Source: Kofleriaceae bacterium
Lineage (GTDB): Bacteria; Myxococcota_A; Polyangia; Haliangiales; Haliangiaceae
DNA: 64,000 nt
Direction of reading: 5' to 3'
Assembly: GCA_025357755.1 (NCBI GenBank)
Contig: JANXOP010000054.1
Span: 1-64,000 of the forward strand
The stretch's first letter is position 1. Each line of letters opens with the position of its first letter. Made by a program: the position numbers and the translations under genes. This document shows positions 1-11,854 of this stretch, in pieces. The notes beneath the pieces were generated by a model, which worked only from the letters and a program-made list of their open reading frames with translations, searched no databases and was not told the DNA's origin.

Positions 1-189
1 GTCGATCTCGCGCCACATCGAGGCGAACTTCGCGTCGGGCACGTCGTCGGCAGCGAGCTCGAGGCGACCGCGTACGAGCTCGCCGAGCTCGTGCAAGCCG
101 TCGATCTTGAGCTGACCGTCGGCGCCGAGCTCCGTCGTCGCTTCGCCATCGGCGTGCTCCATCAAATCTAGATCGCGATCTGTACTCAC
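1..189 (-). CDS. Partial protein, probable anti-sigma factor-like N-terminus (continues beyond left edge)
   Basis: Reverse strand GTG at 189 opens a frame to base 1 ([63 protein letters not shown]). Start overlaps the sigma factor stop (GTGA). Function is inferred from position only. Confidence 0.55.
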   Translation of the reverse strand, partial: MSTDRDLDLMEHADGEATTELGADGQLKIDGLHELGELVRGRLELAADDVPDAKFASMWREID

Positions 190-866
190 GACCGGCTCCC
201 CGACGCCGCAGCGTCATCCATTTCACCCTCGCCGCTCGCGTCGGCCGGCAGCGTTGCACCGTCGACGAGATCGACGAGCTGACGCTGCATGTTCTTTCGC
301 GCGTGAAACAGCCGCGACATGATCGTGCCCTTCGAGCAGTTCATCGCCTTGGCCATCTCTTCGTACGACAGGCCTTCGAGCTCGCGCATCACGAGCACGG
401 ACCGGTGATTTTCCGATAGCAAGGCGAGCGCCGCGTCGATCCGAGCACGGATCTCCTTGTCCATCAACGCCCGGCTGGGGTTGCCGCCGAGCACCTTGGG
501 GAGGAGCCCTTCGTCCGCAGCCTGGTCGAGGTGGGTCTCGTCGAGCTCGACGGGACTCACCCGACGATGCTTGCGCAGGTGGTCGATGGCGAGGTTCATG
601 ACGATCCGGTACAGCCAGGTGTAGAAGCTTGAGTTGCCTTCGAATTTGTCTAAGTACTTGTGAGCTTTGATGAAAGCGTCTTGAACGACGTCGAGGGCGT
701 CTTCCTGATTCCGCACGACGCCAACAGCCAGGGCATAGGCACGGCGGTGGTACCGCTCGAAGAGGGTGCGGAACGCCTCGCGATCGCCACGTTGTGCGGC
801 GAGTACCAGGTCCCGATCGTCGACAGCTTCACGTCCAGTGGACGAGGGCTGCCCTCCCTTATTCAC
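186..866 (-). CDS. ECF-type RNA polymerase sigma-70 family factor (RpoE-like)
   Basis: Region 2 ([40 protein letters not shown]) and region 4 ([45 protein letters not shown]). Start placed at GTG 866 to avoid overlap with the divergent gene; start uncertain. Confidence 0.9.
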   Translation of the reverse strand: MNKGGQPSSTGREAVDDRDLVLAAQRGDREAFRTLFERYHRRAYALAVGVVRNQEDALDVVQDAFIKAHKYLDKFEGNSSFYTWLYRIVMNLAIDHLRKHRRVSPVELDETHLDQAADEGLLPKVLGGNPSRALMDKEIRARIDAALALLSENHRSVLVMRELEGLSYEEMAKAMNCSKGTIMSRLFHARKNMQRQLVDLVDGATLPADASGEGEMDDAAASGSRS

Positions 867-936
867 GCTCACTTGACGAGGAGTTATATCACCGCCATAG
901 GCCCGGCATCCCGGTGAGGTCATAATCGAGCGACAC

Positions 937-3900
937 GTGGCGGAGGTGCGTACATCGACGGAGCTAGCCGAGCTAGCGGAGCGCAAAGACCAACCAACGC
1001 AGATTGGCGGGTTTTTGCAGCGCGTGCGAGGCCTCGTCTATCGCCACGAGGCCAAGCGCGCCTCGTTCACCGCGATCGCAGCCCTCGGTGGGCTCGCGCT
1101 GGTGTTGCCCTTGATCGGTCACGCCGCGTCGACGAATCGCCCCCTCGCGATGGCCGTGCTCGGCATCGGCGGCCTGCTCGCGATCCTCGTCGCGATCGCC
1201 GCGACCGTGATCGGATGGATCGCACCGCGCCGGTCCTATGCGCACGATCGCGAGCTCGCACGTTGGGTCGGCCGGCGCCATCTGCCGGTCGCATCGGATC
1301 TGTTGTCGTCGGTCGAGCTCACGAGCTCGCCCGATCGCGTCGCTGCGCCCTCGGGAGATCTGGTCGGTGCCTTGATCGCCTCGACCACGGCGCAGCTCGA
1401 GAAGCTCGAGCCCGTCGCGTTGCTGCCGACGCACGAGATCGTGCGCGCGCGTGCGTGGATGCTCGGCGCGCTCGCCGCGAACCTCGCGCTCGTGGTGATC
1501 GTGCCGCACTTCGTCGCGCTCGGATGGCGATCGTTGGTCGCCGCGCCGCCCGCACCCTTCGACGGTGCCGAGCTCTCCGCGGTGCCGCTGGTCGGCGATC
1601 TCGGCGTCACGCTGACCGCCCCCGCGTATGCCAAGCGCAAGATCGTCGAGCTGCCATCGTCGTCGGGCGATCTGCGTGGCTTGCCCGGGACGGCGGTCGC
1701 GTTCAAGGCCAAGTTGCTCGTGCCTGCCACCGCAGCCGAGCTCGTGATCGAGCCGCTGGCAGGGACCGCAGGCACGCCCAAGCCCATCCCCGCGAAGATC
1801 GAAGGCGACACGCTCACCGCCGCGTTCACGATCGAACACTCCGCGCGCTACCGCTTCGCCGTCACCGATCCCAGCGGGGCCCGTTCGATCGAAGCGACGC
1901 CGCGCGCGATCGAAGCCGAGGTCGATCAGGCGCCGACCGTACAGTTGATGGCGCCCGGCGATCCTCTCGATGTCTCGAACTTGAAGTCGGTCGAGCTCGC
2001 CTACGTGATCGAGGACGACTTCGCCATCACCTCGGCCGAGCTCGTATGGGAGGCCGGCAAGGATCGCGGACGTAAGCCGATCGGCCTCGCTGGCCAGCCG
2101 ATCCAGGGCGCGCGCGCGCAGGGCAAGCTGACCTGGGACATCGCCGAGGTTCAGGTCCAATCCGGCGGTGAGGTTCGCTACTGGATCGAAGCGAAGGATA
2201 ACGACTCCGTCGGTGGGCCGAACCTCGGCAGGTCGCGCGAGCTGCACCTCCGCGTGATCTCGCCGCGCGAGCGCCACGAGGAGACCCTGAACCGCCAGCA
2301 AGCGGTCGCCGAGAAGGTGTTGAAGAACCTGGGCGCGCGGCTGGTCGGCCCGGGTGATGACATCGCGATGCGCGACGAGCTCGAGCATCAGATGCGCGAC
2401 GCGATCGTCGAGCTGCGCTCGGTAAGTGCGGCGTTCGAAAAAGATCCGCACGCGTCGGATCTCATGCGCAAGTCGCTCGCGGCGATGAGCGAGCGGCTCG
2501 ACAAGCTCGCGAGCTCCGAGCAACTCATCGAATCGAAGTTCGTGGCAAAGGGCGCGACGAAGGCGAAGTCCGGCACGTTCGGCGTGATCGATCCGAAGAT
2601 CATCGGCGAGCTCGAGGACGACACGATCAGCCTCGCCGATTGGTTGGATCGCGAGCGCGTCGAGGGCCTGCTCGATCTCACCGACGAGATCGCGGCGCAC
2701 CAGAAGCGGCTCGCGGATCTCCTCGCGCAGTACGCGCGCACCAAGGATCCGCGCTTGCTCGAGGAGATCGATCGCGAGATGCGCGCACTCGATCGCACGT
2801 ACGCGGAGCTCCAGAAGCATCAACAGGGCATGCCCGAAGATGTGATGGATCAATACGTCAGCCGTGATGCGGTCCAGGCGCAGCAAGGCTCGAGCTGCAT
2901 GGCCGAGGTCGCGGCGCTCGTCCACGCGGGCAAGACCGCGGCGGCGCAAGCCAAGCTCGAGACCTGCCAGCTCCAGCACCAGCGCGCCTCGGCGTCGCTC
3001 GAGGGCTCGCTCGCGCAGCTGCGCGGTGACAAGTTTGGCGACGAGCAAAAGAAGCTCGACGAGGTGATGAACGAGCTCGCAGATGTCGCGAAGGACCAGG
3101 ACGACATCGCGGCCGAATCGAACCGGCTGTTCGAGTCGTACGCGCAGAAGGCCGACGAGGTCGCCCGCGATCACCGCCGCGAAGCCAGCAAGAAGGTCGG
3201 CGCGCTCGTCGAGAAGTTGAAGAAGCGGATCGATGCGATCAACGAATCCGGGCTCACGCCGTTCGCGAAGGAGGAGCTCGATATCGTCCAGCGCCGGCTC
3301 GGCGACGTCGAGCACATGGTCGGCGACGGTGACCTTGCCGAGGCGCTCGGCATGGCGCGGCAGGCCAAGACCAGCCTCGAGACGATCGCCGGCGAGCTCG
3401 AGTCCGCGATCAACGACGATCCGAAATCGAAGTGGGCCGATGCGACCGCCGATGCGCTCGATGGCGTCGAGCGGACCCAGCCGGTCGCGAAGGACCTGAT
3501 CGACGAGCTTTCGGCGCTGTCGCCGCGGCCCGATCAGATCATGAGCGGCGATGATCAGAAGTCGCTCGAGCGCTTGCGGCGGCGCCAGGCCATGAACCAG
3601 CAGCGCGCGAAGCGGCTCGGCGATCGCACCAAGCAACTCGGTGGGGAGCTCCCGGGCGATACGGCAGGCGAGCTCGGCAAGAAGCTCGGCTCCGCGCTCG
3701 ATCACATGGGCAAGGCCGACGAGCGGATGAAGGGCAAGGATCCCTCGGGCGCGCGCGAGGCCACGCGCTCGGCCGCGGACGATCTCGCCAAGGCGCGCGA
3801 TCGGGCGCGCAGCGCCGCCCGCCAGGCCCAGCAGAATGCGGTCGGGGACGAGCCGATCCGGATCCCCGGTGCCGACGAGTATCGCGCGCCGGAGCGCTAT

Positions 3901-3999
3901 CGCGAGGACATCCTCGAGGCCGCGAAGAAGCGTGGCGCGAAGGCGCCCGAGGGCTACGACGATCAGATCAAGCGCTACTACGAGGATCTCATCAAATGA
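937..3999 (+). CDS. DUF4175-like large membrane-anchored coiled-coil protein
   Basis: 1020 aa ORF with two N-terminal hydrophobic segments and a long charged C-terminal region. First gene of a MoxR/DUF58/BatA cluster. Confidence 0.8.
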   Translation: MAEVRTSTELAELAERKDQPTQIGGFLQRVRGLVYRHEAKRASFTAIAALGGLALVLPLIGHAASTNRPLAMAVLGIGGLLAILVAIAATVIGWIAPRRSYAHDRELARWVGRRHLPVASDLLSSVELTSSPDRVAAPSGDLVGALIASTTAQLEKLEPVALLPTHEIVRARAWMLGALAANLALVVIVPHFVALGWRSLVAAPPAPFDGAELSAVPLVGDLGVTLTAPAYAKRKIVELPSSSGDLRGLPGTAVAFKAKLLVPATAAELVIEPLAGTAGTPKPIPAKIEGDTLTAAFTIEHSARYRFAVTDPSGARSIEATPRAIEAEVDQAPTVQLMAPGDPLDVSNLKSVELAYVIEDDFAITSAELVWEAGKDRGRKPIGLAGQPIQGARAQGKLTWDIAEVQVQSGGEVRYWIEAKDNDSVGGPNLGRSRELHLRVISPRERHEETLNRQQAVAEKVLKNLGARLVGPGDDIAMRDELEHQMRDAIVELRSVSAAFEKDPHASDLMRKSLAAMSERLDKLASSEQLIESKFVAKGATKAKSGTFGVIDPKIIGELEDDTISLADWLDRERVEGLLDLTDEIAAHQKRLADLLAQYARTKDPRLLEEIDREMRALDRTYAELQKHQQGMPEDVMDQYVSRDAVQAQQGSSCMAEVAALVHAGKTAAAQAKLETCQLQHQRASASLEGSLAQLRGDKFGDEQKKLDEVMNELADVAKDQDDIAAESNRLFESYAQKADEVARDHRREASKKVGALVEKLKKRIDAINESGLTPFAKEELDIVQRRLGDVEHMVGDGDLAEALGMARQAKTSLETIAGELESAINDDPKSKWADATADALDGVERTQPVAKDLIDELSALSPRPDQIMSGDDQKSLERLRRRQAMNQQRAKRLGDRTKQLGGELPGDTAGELGKKLGSALDHMGKADERMKGKDPSGAREATRSAADDLAKARDRARSAARQAQQNAVGDEPIRIPGADEYRAPERYREDILEAAKKRGAKAPEGYDDQIKRYYEDLIK

Positions 4000-5546
4000 A
4001 AAGACTCGTCGTCGCAGCGCTGTTGGTCGCGAGCGCGGCGAGTGCGCGCCACGATCGCACCGTCACTGGTGACGTGATCAAGGCCGCGCGCCTCCTGCAA
4101 TCGTCGCGGCTCGAGGAAGCGCGCGTCGTGTTGCAGGAGCTCGAGAAGCGCGCGGGCGACAACCCGGATGTGAAGTGGCTCGCGGCCGAGCTCGCGTTCC
4201 AGACCGGCGATTACGCCGCCGCCGTGAAGGGCCTCGACAAGGTCGCCGACGACGCGGCTGATGGCATGGCCGGTCAGACCAAGAAGCTCGCGGCCTCCAC
4301 GCTCGCGGTGACCGAGACCTTCGTCGAGACCCGGTCGCCCAAGGGTCACTTCTTGATCCGCTATGCGCCTGGCAAGGACGCCGCGATCGCCGAGCTGGCC
4401 GGCGACATCCTCGATGCCGCCTGGCAGACCACCGGCGAGGACCTCGGGCTCCAGCCCGCAGATCCGATCCGGGTCGAGATTCTCGGCGCGCCGAAGGACC
4501 TCGCGCAGATGTCGCCGCTCTCGGAGACCGAGATCGAGACGACCGGCACGATCGCGCTGTCGAAGTACAACAAGCTCATGGTGGTGTCGCCGCGAGCGAC
4601 GCTGTTCGGCTATCCGTGGATGGACACCCTCGCGCACGAGTACACGCACTTGATCGTGTCGCGGATCTCGCACGACACCGTGCCGGTATGGATGCAAGAA
4701 GGACTCGCACGGTTCGAGCAGACGCGCTGGCGGCGCCCGCCCGAGGTGGTGCTGACCGCGACCGAACAAGCCCTGTTGACCGCGGGCCTCCGCAAGGGCC
4801 GCCTGATCACGTTCGACGAGATGCACCCGTCGATGGCCAAGCTGCCGAGCCAGGAAGCGGCCGCCCTCGCCTACGCCGAGGTCTACACGCTGATCGGCTG
4901 GATCCAGACCAAGGTCGGCTACAAGGGCCTACGCGACATGCTCGCGTTGCAAAAGGATGGCAAGAGCGCGAAGCGCGCGGTGACCGAGGCGATGAACCTG
5001 CCGTGGCCGCAGGTCGAGACGGAGTGGCACGCGCACCTCAAGGTCGGCGACGGCAAGGCGCGCGCGGGCCGTCCGATCAAGTTCGGCAAGGGTGGCGCGG
5101 ATTCAGAGAATGTCGGGATCGAGCAGGTTTCGGCCCGCGCCCGCAAGCACGCCCGGCTCGGCGGCATGCTCCGCGCGCGCGGCGCGCTCGAGGCTGCGGC
5201 CGTCGAGTACGACAAAGCCTTGGCCGCCGGCGGTGGTACGCCGGAACCGTTTGTCGCAGGCAAGCTGGCGCGCACCCTGGTCGAGCTCGGCCGGTACGAC
5301 CGTGCGATCGAGCTCGCCACCCCTCTGGCGGCCGCAGATGCCGATGATGCGGTGGCGTCCGTGACGCTCGGCATGGCCCGGTCCGCGAAACAAGACTGGG
5401 CCGAGGCGATCGTCGCGTACGAACAAGCGTTGCGCGTGAGTCCGTTCGATCCGCAAACTCGCTGCGGTCTTGCCGAAGCGTATGCCAAGATGAAGGATGC
5501 ACGGAGTGCTCGCGAGCGAGCCGCGTGTGACCTGTTGAAGAACTAG
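3996..5546 (+). CDS. Peptidase MA-family (gluzincin) metallohydrolase with TPR-like repeats, secreted
   Basis: HEYTH zinc motif (DTLAHEYTHLIVSRISHDTVPVWMQEGLARFEQ), N-terminal signal-like segment, C-terminal TPR-like region. Starts 4 bp inside the upstream stop (ATGA). Confidence 0.8.
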   Translation: MKRLVVAALLVASAASARHDRTVTGDVIKAARLLQSSRLEEARVVLQELEKRAGDNPDVKWLAAELAFQTGDYAAAVKGLDKVADDAADGMAGQTKKLAASTLAVTETFVETRSPKGHFLIRYAPGKDAAIAELAGDILDAAWQTTGEDLGLQPADPIRVEILGAPKDLAQMSPLSETEIETTGTIALSKYNKLMVVSPRATLFGYPWMDTLAHEYTHLIVSRISHDTVPVWMQEGLARFEQTRWRRPPEVVLTATEQALLTAGLRKGRLITFDEMHPSMAKLPSQEAAALAYAEVYTLIGWIQTKVGYKGLRDMLALQKDGKSAKRAVTEAMNLPWPQVETEWHAHLKVGDGKARAGRPIKFGKGGADSENVGIEQVSARARKHARLGGMLRARGALEAAAVEYDKALAAGGGTPEPFVAGKLARTLVELGRYDRAIELATPLAAADADDAVASVTLGMARSAKQDWAEAIVAYEQALRVSPFDPQTRCGLAEAYAKMKDARSARERAACDLLKN

Positions 5547-5553
5547 CCTTGCG

Positions 5554-6645
<1,092 letters not shown>

Positions 6646-6651
6646 GGGCAC

Positions 6652-7578
6652 GTGAAGCTCGATCCTGCGCAGCTCCAACGACTCGGTAGCTTGCCGATCA
6701 AGGCGCGCGTGATCGTCGAGGGCGCCCTGTCGGGGCTGCACCGCGCGAGCGTCCGCGGCAGCTCCGTCGAGTTCGCCGAGCACAAGGAATACTCGATCGG
6801 CGACGAGCTCCGGCATGTCGACTGGAAGGCGTACGCGAAGCTCGATCGCTACTACGTGAAGCAGTTCGAGCAGGAATCGCAGCTCACGGTCTACCTGGTC
6901 CTCGATGCCTCCGCGTCGATGAAGTTCGCGGGCGGTGGACTCGCGAAGCTCGAGTACGCCGGGCTCGCGCTAGCCGCGCTCGCGTATCTCGTGATCCAGC
7001 AGCAAGACAAGGTCGGGCTCGTCGCATGTGGCGATCGCGGCATCGAGACCATGGTGCCGCCCCGCGCGCGCAGCTCCCATCTCCACGATCTGCTCGGCGT
7101 GCTCGATCAGCTGATGCAGAAGGGCGGCACCGGCGACGAATCTCCCGCCGAAGCGCTCGGCCGGATCGCCGAGCTCTCGCGCCGCCGCCGCTCGCTGATC
7201 ATCCTCGCGAGTGATCTGTTCGATCCCGCGGACGAGACCGTCCGCGCGCTCTCGAACCTGCGCGCTCAGCACCACGATGTCTCGGTCCTCCACGTCCTCG
7301 ATCCGCACGAGCGCACGTTCCCGTACGAGGGCCTCACCGAGTTCCAGGCACTCGAATCAGGCGCCAAGTTACTCGCGAATCCGCTCGCGATCCGCAAGGA
7401 CTACCTCGAGCGGATGGACGCGTTCGTCGCGAAGTGCCGCGGCACGCTGGCGAACGCCGGCGTCGATTACCACGAGGTCTCGACCGATCGTCCGCTCGAG
7501 GAGACGCTGCTCGAGCTGCTCGTCTCGCGCGCGCGGTTGCTGCCCGGCGCCCGTCGGGATGCTGGGAGGACCAGCTAG
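6652..7578 (+). CDS. DUF58 domain-containing protein
   Basis: GSSVEFAEHKEYSIGDELRHVDWKAYAKLDRYYVKQFEQE is the hallmark DUF58 motif. Adjacent to moxR. Confidence 0.93.
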   Translation: MKLDPAQLQRLGSLPIKARVIVEGALSGLHRASVRGSSVEFAEHKEYSIGDELRHVDWKAYAKLDRYYVKQFEQESQLTVYLVLDASASMKFAGGGLAKLEYAGLALAALAYLVIQQQDKVGLVACGDRGIETMVPPRARSSHLHDLLGVLDQLMQKGGTGDESPAEALGRIAELSRRRRSLIILASDLFDPADETVRALSNLRAQHHDVSVLHVLDPHERTFPYEGLTEFQALESGAKLLANPLAIRKDYLERMDAFVAKCRGTLANAGVDYHEVSTDRPLEETLLELLVSRARLLPGARRDAGRTS

Positions 7579-9698
7579 TGGGCTTCCTCGCGCCCTTCAT
7601 GCTGATCGGGGCGATCGCGATCAGCGTTCCGATCGCGATCCATCTGATCGGCCGGCGACGCGCGAAGATCGTGTCGTTCGCGGCGCTCGATTTCTTGATG
7701 GCGACGAAGCGCAAGACCGCGCGTCGCCTCCAGCTCCGCGAGCGCATGGTGTTGCTCGTCCGCGCCCTCGCCTGCCTCGCCGTCGCGATCGCGCTCGCGA
7801 AGCCATTCACGTCGTGCGAGCGCAAAGGGCCCCAGGTCACCCGCGGCCCGCAAGCCGCCGTGCTCGTCATCGATGATTCGTTCGCTGCTGGCTACCTCGT
7901 CGAGGGCAAGCCGTGGATCAAGCGCGCGAGCGACGAGGCGCGCCGGATCCTGACCCAGCTCGGCCCCGAAGCCGAGATCGCGATCGTCCGCGCCTCCGAG
8001 GGTGCCGAGCAACCGACCGAGCTCACGCGCGATCACCTGCGTCTTCGCGACCAGTTACTCGCGCTCGAACCGAGTGCACGGCCCGCCGATACCACCCGCG
8101 CCCTGACCCGCGCCGCCCACCTGCTCTCCGCTTCGAGCCACGAGCGCAAGACCGTGTTCTTGATCTCGCTCGTCGCAAAATCGGGCATCCAGGCCGACGA
8201 GGCAGCGTGGGGAAAAGACGGTCCGACGCTCGTCACCCTCGATCTGCGCCCGAGCGCGATGCCGAACCTCGCGATCACGAGCCTCAAGGTTGATTCGGAT
8301 CCAGGCACCGGCACGCGCGGCGTCGGCTTCGATGCCGAGGTCGGCAACTTCAGCGACACCCCGCAGAAGGTCGAGCTCTCGCTCTCGATCGCCGATCACG
8401 TCGTCGCGCGCGGCCAGCTCGAGCTCGGGGCGCACGAGAAGAAGACCAAGCGCTTCCTCGCGGCCCTCCCAGCCGGTAACCGCGCGAGCGATGCCTCGGT
8501 CTCGCTCGGCACGCCCGATGCGTTGCCGACCGACGACCGCCGCTTCGTCCGCGCCACCCTGCGCGACGAGGTTCGCGTGCTGCTCGTCGATGGCGATCCG
8601 CGCACCGTCCGCCACGACGACGAGCTGTTCTATCTCGAGGCCGCCCTCCGCCCCGGCGATCGCGAAGACTCCGGCACCTCGGTCCGCTCGATCACCGCCG
8701 AGGAGCTCGCCGGCATCACGAAGATCGCGGGCAAGCCCGCCACGATCAACCTCGACGACTTCGACGTCGTCGTGCTCGCGAACGTCGCCGCCCTCCCGCC
8801 CGAGCGCGTCGCCGTCCTCGCCGAGTGGGTGCGCGCCGGTGGCAGCATCCTCGTCGCACCGGGCGATCGCGTCGACCCCGCCGCCTATGACAAGACCATG
8901 CTCGCGCTGATGCCGCAGAGCCTCCGCGATCCGATCGACACCACGTGGGGCGCCTCCCCCGAGGACAAGGACAGCCGCGCGCTCCACCTCGTGAAGTGGG
9001 AGGCCGATCACCCGATCTTCGCGCCCTTCTCCAAGGACGCCCCCGAGCTCGCCGACGCGAAGTTCTACAAGATCTCGCTGCTCGGCCCGACGACCGCGAC
9101 CTCCGATCGCAAGGTCCTCGCGCGCTTCACGAACGGCGCCGCCGCGCTGGTCGAAGCCTCGATCGGTTCGGGCCGCACGCTCCTGTTCACCTCGACGCTC
9201 GATCGCGATTGGAACGACCTCCCCATCCATCCCGGCTTCCTCCCGCTCATCCAGGGCGCGGTGCGCCACCTCGCGCGCAAGCACGCGCTCGGCACCGAGT
9301 CCGATCACCTGGTCGGCGCGTCGGTCGCCTTACCCACCGGCGACCTCCGCAAACTCGAGGTCCGCGGCCCCGACAACCTCGGCGCCGTGTTCGAAGGCGA
9401 CCGGATCATGAACCGCAGCTCGGTGCGCTACGGCCGCACCGAGAAGCCGGGCATCTACCGCGTGATCGGCACCGATCAGACCGGCGCGACGCACGAGCGC
9501 GACGAGCTCGCGTTCGCGATCAACCTCGATCCGCGCGGCAGCGATCTCACGGCCGCAACCGCATCGGCGCTGCCCGCCTCCGGGACGGGTGGGGCTTCGG
9601 CGCCCGCCGACAACACACGGCGCATCGAGCTGTGGCACGCGCTCGCCGCGATCGTGCTCTTGCTGCTGCTCGCTGAAGGCATCCTCGTCCAGCGCTAA
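7578..9698 (+). CDS. BatA/vWA-type membrane protein
   Basis: N-terminus GFLAPFMLIGAIAISVPIAIHLIGRRRAKIVSFAALDFL typical of BatA domain, C-terminal TM. GTG start overlaps upstream TAG (TAGTG). Confidence 0.85.
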   Translation: MGFLAPFMLIGAIAISVPIAIHLIGRRRAKIVSFAALDFLMATKRKTARRLQLRERMVLLVRALACLAVAIALAKPFTSCERKGPQVTRGPQAAVLVIDDSFAAGYLVEGKPWIKRASDEARRILTQLGPEAEIAIVRASEGAEQPTELTRDHLRLRDQLLALEPSARPADTTRALTRAAHLLSASSHERKTVFLISLVAKSGIQADEAAWGKDGPTLVTLDLRPSAMPNLAITSLKVDSDPGTGTRGVGFDAEVGNFSDTPQKVELSLSIADHVVARGQLELGAHEKKTKRFLAALPAGNRASDASVSLGTPDALPTDDRRFVRATLRDEVRVLLVDGDPRTVRHDDELFYLEAALRPGDREDSGTSVRSITAEELAGITKIAGKPATINLDDFDVVVLANVAALPPERVAVLAEWVRAGGSILVAPGDRVDPAAYDKTMLALMPQSLRDPIDTTWGASPEDKDSRALHLVKWEADHPIFAPFSKDAPELADAKFYKISLLGPTTATSDRKVLARFTNGAAALVEASIGSGRTLLFTSTLDRDWNDLPIHPGFLPLIQGAVRHLARKHALGTESDHLVGASVALPTGDLRKLEVRGPDNLGAVFEGDRIMNRSSVRYGRTEKPGIYRVIGTDQTGATHERDELAFAINLDPRGSDLTAATASALPASGTGGASAPADNTRRIELWHALAAIVLLLLLAEGILVQR

Positions 9699-9744
9699 AC
9701 GTACGTACCCACATCCGAGAGCTCGAACTCGAGGTCGTCGATTC

Positions 9745-10395
9745 TCACAACGATCCGCTGAACTTGAACGGGCGATCTTGATCATCGAAATGGACTTCGA
9801 ACGTGGTCGCGCCGCGCTGCGCGCTCACCGCCGAAGGACGCTGCTCGACCGCGAATCCCAGGCCACGAAGAAAGACCGCGACCGCGGTCGGTGCTTCGCC
9901 AAAGATGAATGTCATCATGTCGAGGACGAGCCCCGGAATGGCTGCGGTCGAGAGCTGGGTGACATCGAGCTTCACGTCGGTGACCACGAGCATCGCGATC
10001 GCCGAGCCGACATTCGCGGCGAACACCGGAAATCCACCCGCGAGCTCGCCGCACACCCACGCGAGCTCGTACGGCTTGACCCATTTCGCGGCGACTTTTG
10101 GCTCGCGAAACACCGCGTTGCCCGGCTCGTCGCCGCGCTTGCGCAACCACGTCGCCATCGCGAGCGAGCTCGCCCAACCGGCAGCGCCCGGGTTCGCCCA
10201 TGCCCACATGAAGGTGTCACCCGAATAGGTGCCGAGGATTTGCACATGGTGGACGCGGTCGCCGAGGGTGAGCTCGCCGCGATCGAGTGCGACGCTCCAC
10301 GTGCCGCTGGTATCGAACATGTGTGCCCGTGCGCGCCCCATCAACGCATGGTCCTGCACGGCGAGGTCGTATTGACTCAGATCGAGATCGGACAT
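9745..10395 (-). CDS. DUF6882-like domain protein
   Basis: 216 aa ORF, GDTFMWAWANP and AFREPK..WELAWVCGEL-like pattern. Confidence 0.65.
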   Translation of the reverse strand: MSDLDLSQYDLAVQDHALMGRARAHMFDTSGTWSVALDRGELTLGDRVHHVQILGTYSGDTFMWAWANPGAAGWASSLAMATWLRKRGDEPGNAVFREPKVAAKWVKPYELAWVCGELAGGFPVFAANVGSAIAMLVVTDVKLDVTQLSTAAIPGLVLDMMTFIFGEAPTAVAVFLRGLGFAVEQRPSAVSAQRGATTFEVHFDDQDRPFKFSGSL

Positions 10396-10517
10396 CTAAG
10401 CTCCGAGCGCTAGCCTAGACGCCGGTCGCAGTAAATTCCTCGGGTTGTCGCCCGATTTTTCGGCCCCTGCGTTGGGTCTCGGATGCGATCCGTCCTCCTC
10501 GGCGCCGCGCTGCTCAC

Positions 10518-10690
10518 GCCAGCGTCACGCGCGACCGCCGAGACGATCCGCGAGCCGGCGATGCTCGAAGCTCCCGACGACCTCGCGCGACGGCGCGGGA
10601 TGCTTCGCCTGATTCGCGACATGCGCGGCCTTCATCGCGCGGACGCGCGCCGCGCTCTCCCCGATCCGACGGCGCAGCTCGGAGTCGCGC
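10518..10690 (-). pseudogene. Isolated duplicate of the 3' end of nagZ (C-terminal ~54 codons)
   Basis: Ungapped match to 16740-16912, about 15 mismatches in 173 bp by eye. Encodes RDSELRRRIGESAARVRAMKAAHVANQAKHPAPSREVVGSFEHRRLADRLGGRA vs NagZ C-terminus RDSELRRRIGESAARVRAMKLAHAANQAKHPAPSRDVVGSFDHRRLADRLAGRA. No NagZ catalytic domain upstream. Confidence 0.9.
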
Positions 10691-10775
10691 GGGATCCGGG
10701 CGCGCGGTACCCGACTACGGGAGCGGATCAAGCCCAGTGGCCGCTCGTTCGCGACTCGAGCGGACCATCACAGGC

Positions 10776-11168
10776 CTAATCGCCGAGCGTCCGGAATCCT
10801 TTTCCAGCCAGGAGTCTTTCGTCGACGGTCGCGAGCACGAGGTCGTAGACGCTCGCCGTGGCGGCGATGAATCGATCCGCCGGATCCTGGTGAGCCAGCC
10901 CGACGCGCCGGCTCTCCTTGGCGACCTCGTACGTAACAGGCGCCTCGGTGAGGCGCGAGGCATCGAGGGCGTTCGCGATCCAGCGCTGCGGATCAGCTTT
11001 TAGACGAAGCCGACCGGCCTCGATCAAGAGCTCGACCTCCCAGACCGAGATCGGCGACAGCCAGAGCTCGTTGTCCGCGGCGTCGAGCGCCTTCGCGATC
11101 CGCGCCGGGAGTCGCTTGGTGTCGGCGAAGCCCCATAACCAGATGTGCGTATCGAGCAGGATCTTCAT
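10776..11168 (-). CDS. PIN-domain toxin (VapC-like) of a type II toxin-antitoxin pair
   Basis: MKILLDTHIWLWGF, SPISVWEVELL and HQDPADRFIAATA carry the PIN acidic residues. ATG overlaps the antitoxin stop (ATGA). Confidence 0.88.
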   Translation of the reverse strand: MKILLDTHIWLWGFADTKRLPARIAKALDAADNELWLSPISVWEVELLIEAGRLRLKADPQRWIANALDASRLTEAPVTYEVAKESRRVGLAHQDPADRFIAATASVYDLVLATVDERLLAGKGFRTLGD

Positions 11169-11416
11169 TTTCTGCGCTTCTTCATCGCGAGCACTTCCCA
11201 CTCGACGTCGAGCGGCGCCACGAGATCGCCCACGAACGTGACGGTTCCTTCGCCGGCGCCGATCCATGTGCGCCCGGCAAGGTCCGGCTTCGGCGGGGAG
11301 ATGTCTGCGATCGGGCGGCCGAATCGAGTCACTCGCAGAACCCGTCCAGTCTTGCGAACTCGTTCGAGCGCCGCCAGGCACGTGGCTTTGAACTTCGAGA
11401 TCGGCATCGTGTCCAT
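11165..11416 (-). CDS. Phd/YefM-family antitoxin-like protein
   Basis: MPISKFKATCLAALERVRKTGRVLRVTRFGRPIADISPP, 83 aa, immediately upstream of the PIN toxin. Confidence 0.85.
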   Translation of the reverse strand: MDTMPISKFKATCLAALERVRKTGRVLRVTRFGRPIADISPPKPDLAGRTWIGAGEGTVTFVGDLVAPLDVEWEVLAMKKRRK

Positions 11417-11427
11417 TCGAAAATATT

Positions 11428-11448
11428 ACCATGGTCAAAGACTATGGT
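11428..11448. promoter_or_regulatory. Candidate toxin-antitoxin operator (imperfect inverted repeat)
   Basis: accatggtc-aaa-gactatggt, 8/9 matching arms, 12 bp upstream of the antitoxin ATG in a locally AT-rich stretch. Confidence 0.5.
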
Positions 11449-11854
11449 CTAACTCTTCCCGGCTTGACCATCACCAACGGCGCAGGGTGGATCGTACGCC
11501 GTGAAGCTTCTTGCTCGAGCGTCCGCCCGAGTTCGCTACCTCCGATGCCGACGCGTGGATTTTCGGCAATCCACCGATCGCTCGCGCGAACCGATCCGCG
11601 TGACCCCACGTCCGTGGCTCGACGACGCCTGGATCGTCTACGCGTTACCAGCGCGCGAAGCTCCGAATCCGAGGTCCCTCGAGGCCGCGCGAAGGACCCA
11701 AGTCGAGGACGACTACCAACCCCAACCCGACGACGATTACATCACCCGGCAAAAGTAATTGACGCCAATCACGTGGGGTACGACACCGCTTCTATGCGCT
11801 CATCAGCAACCAAAACATGAGCCTGCGCGCCGCCTTCAAAATCAAGGGACAGCC

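Noticed and set aside
973-3705. 910-aa minus-strand ORF opposite the DUF4175 gene
   Set aside because: Arg/Leu/Asp-rich shadow ORF typical of GC-rich codon bias; the sense frame has clear membrane and domain structure.
10483-10779. 98-aa plus-strand ORF with signal-like start
   Set aside because: Runs antisense through the duplicated nagZ tail, which explains its sequence better.
11501-11758. 85-aa plus-strand ORF downstream of the TA operator
   Set aside because: No family recognized and composition gives no decision; not supported enough to call as a gene.
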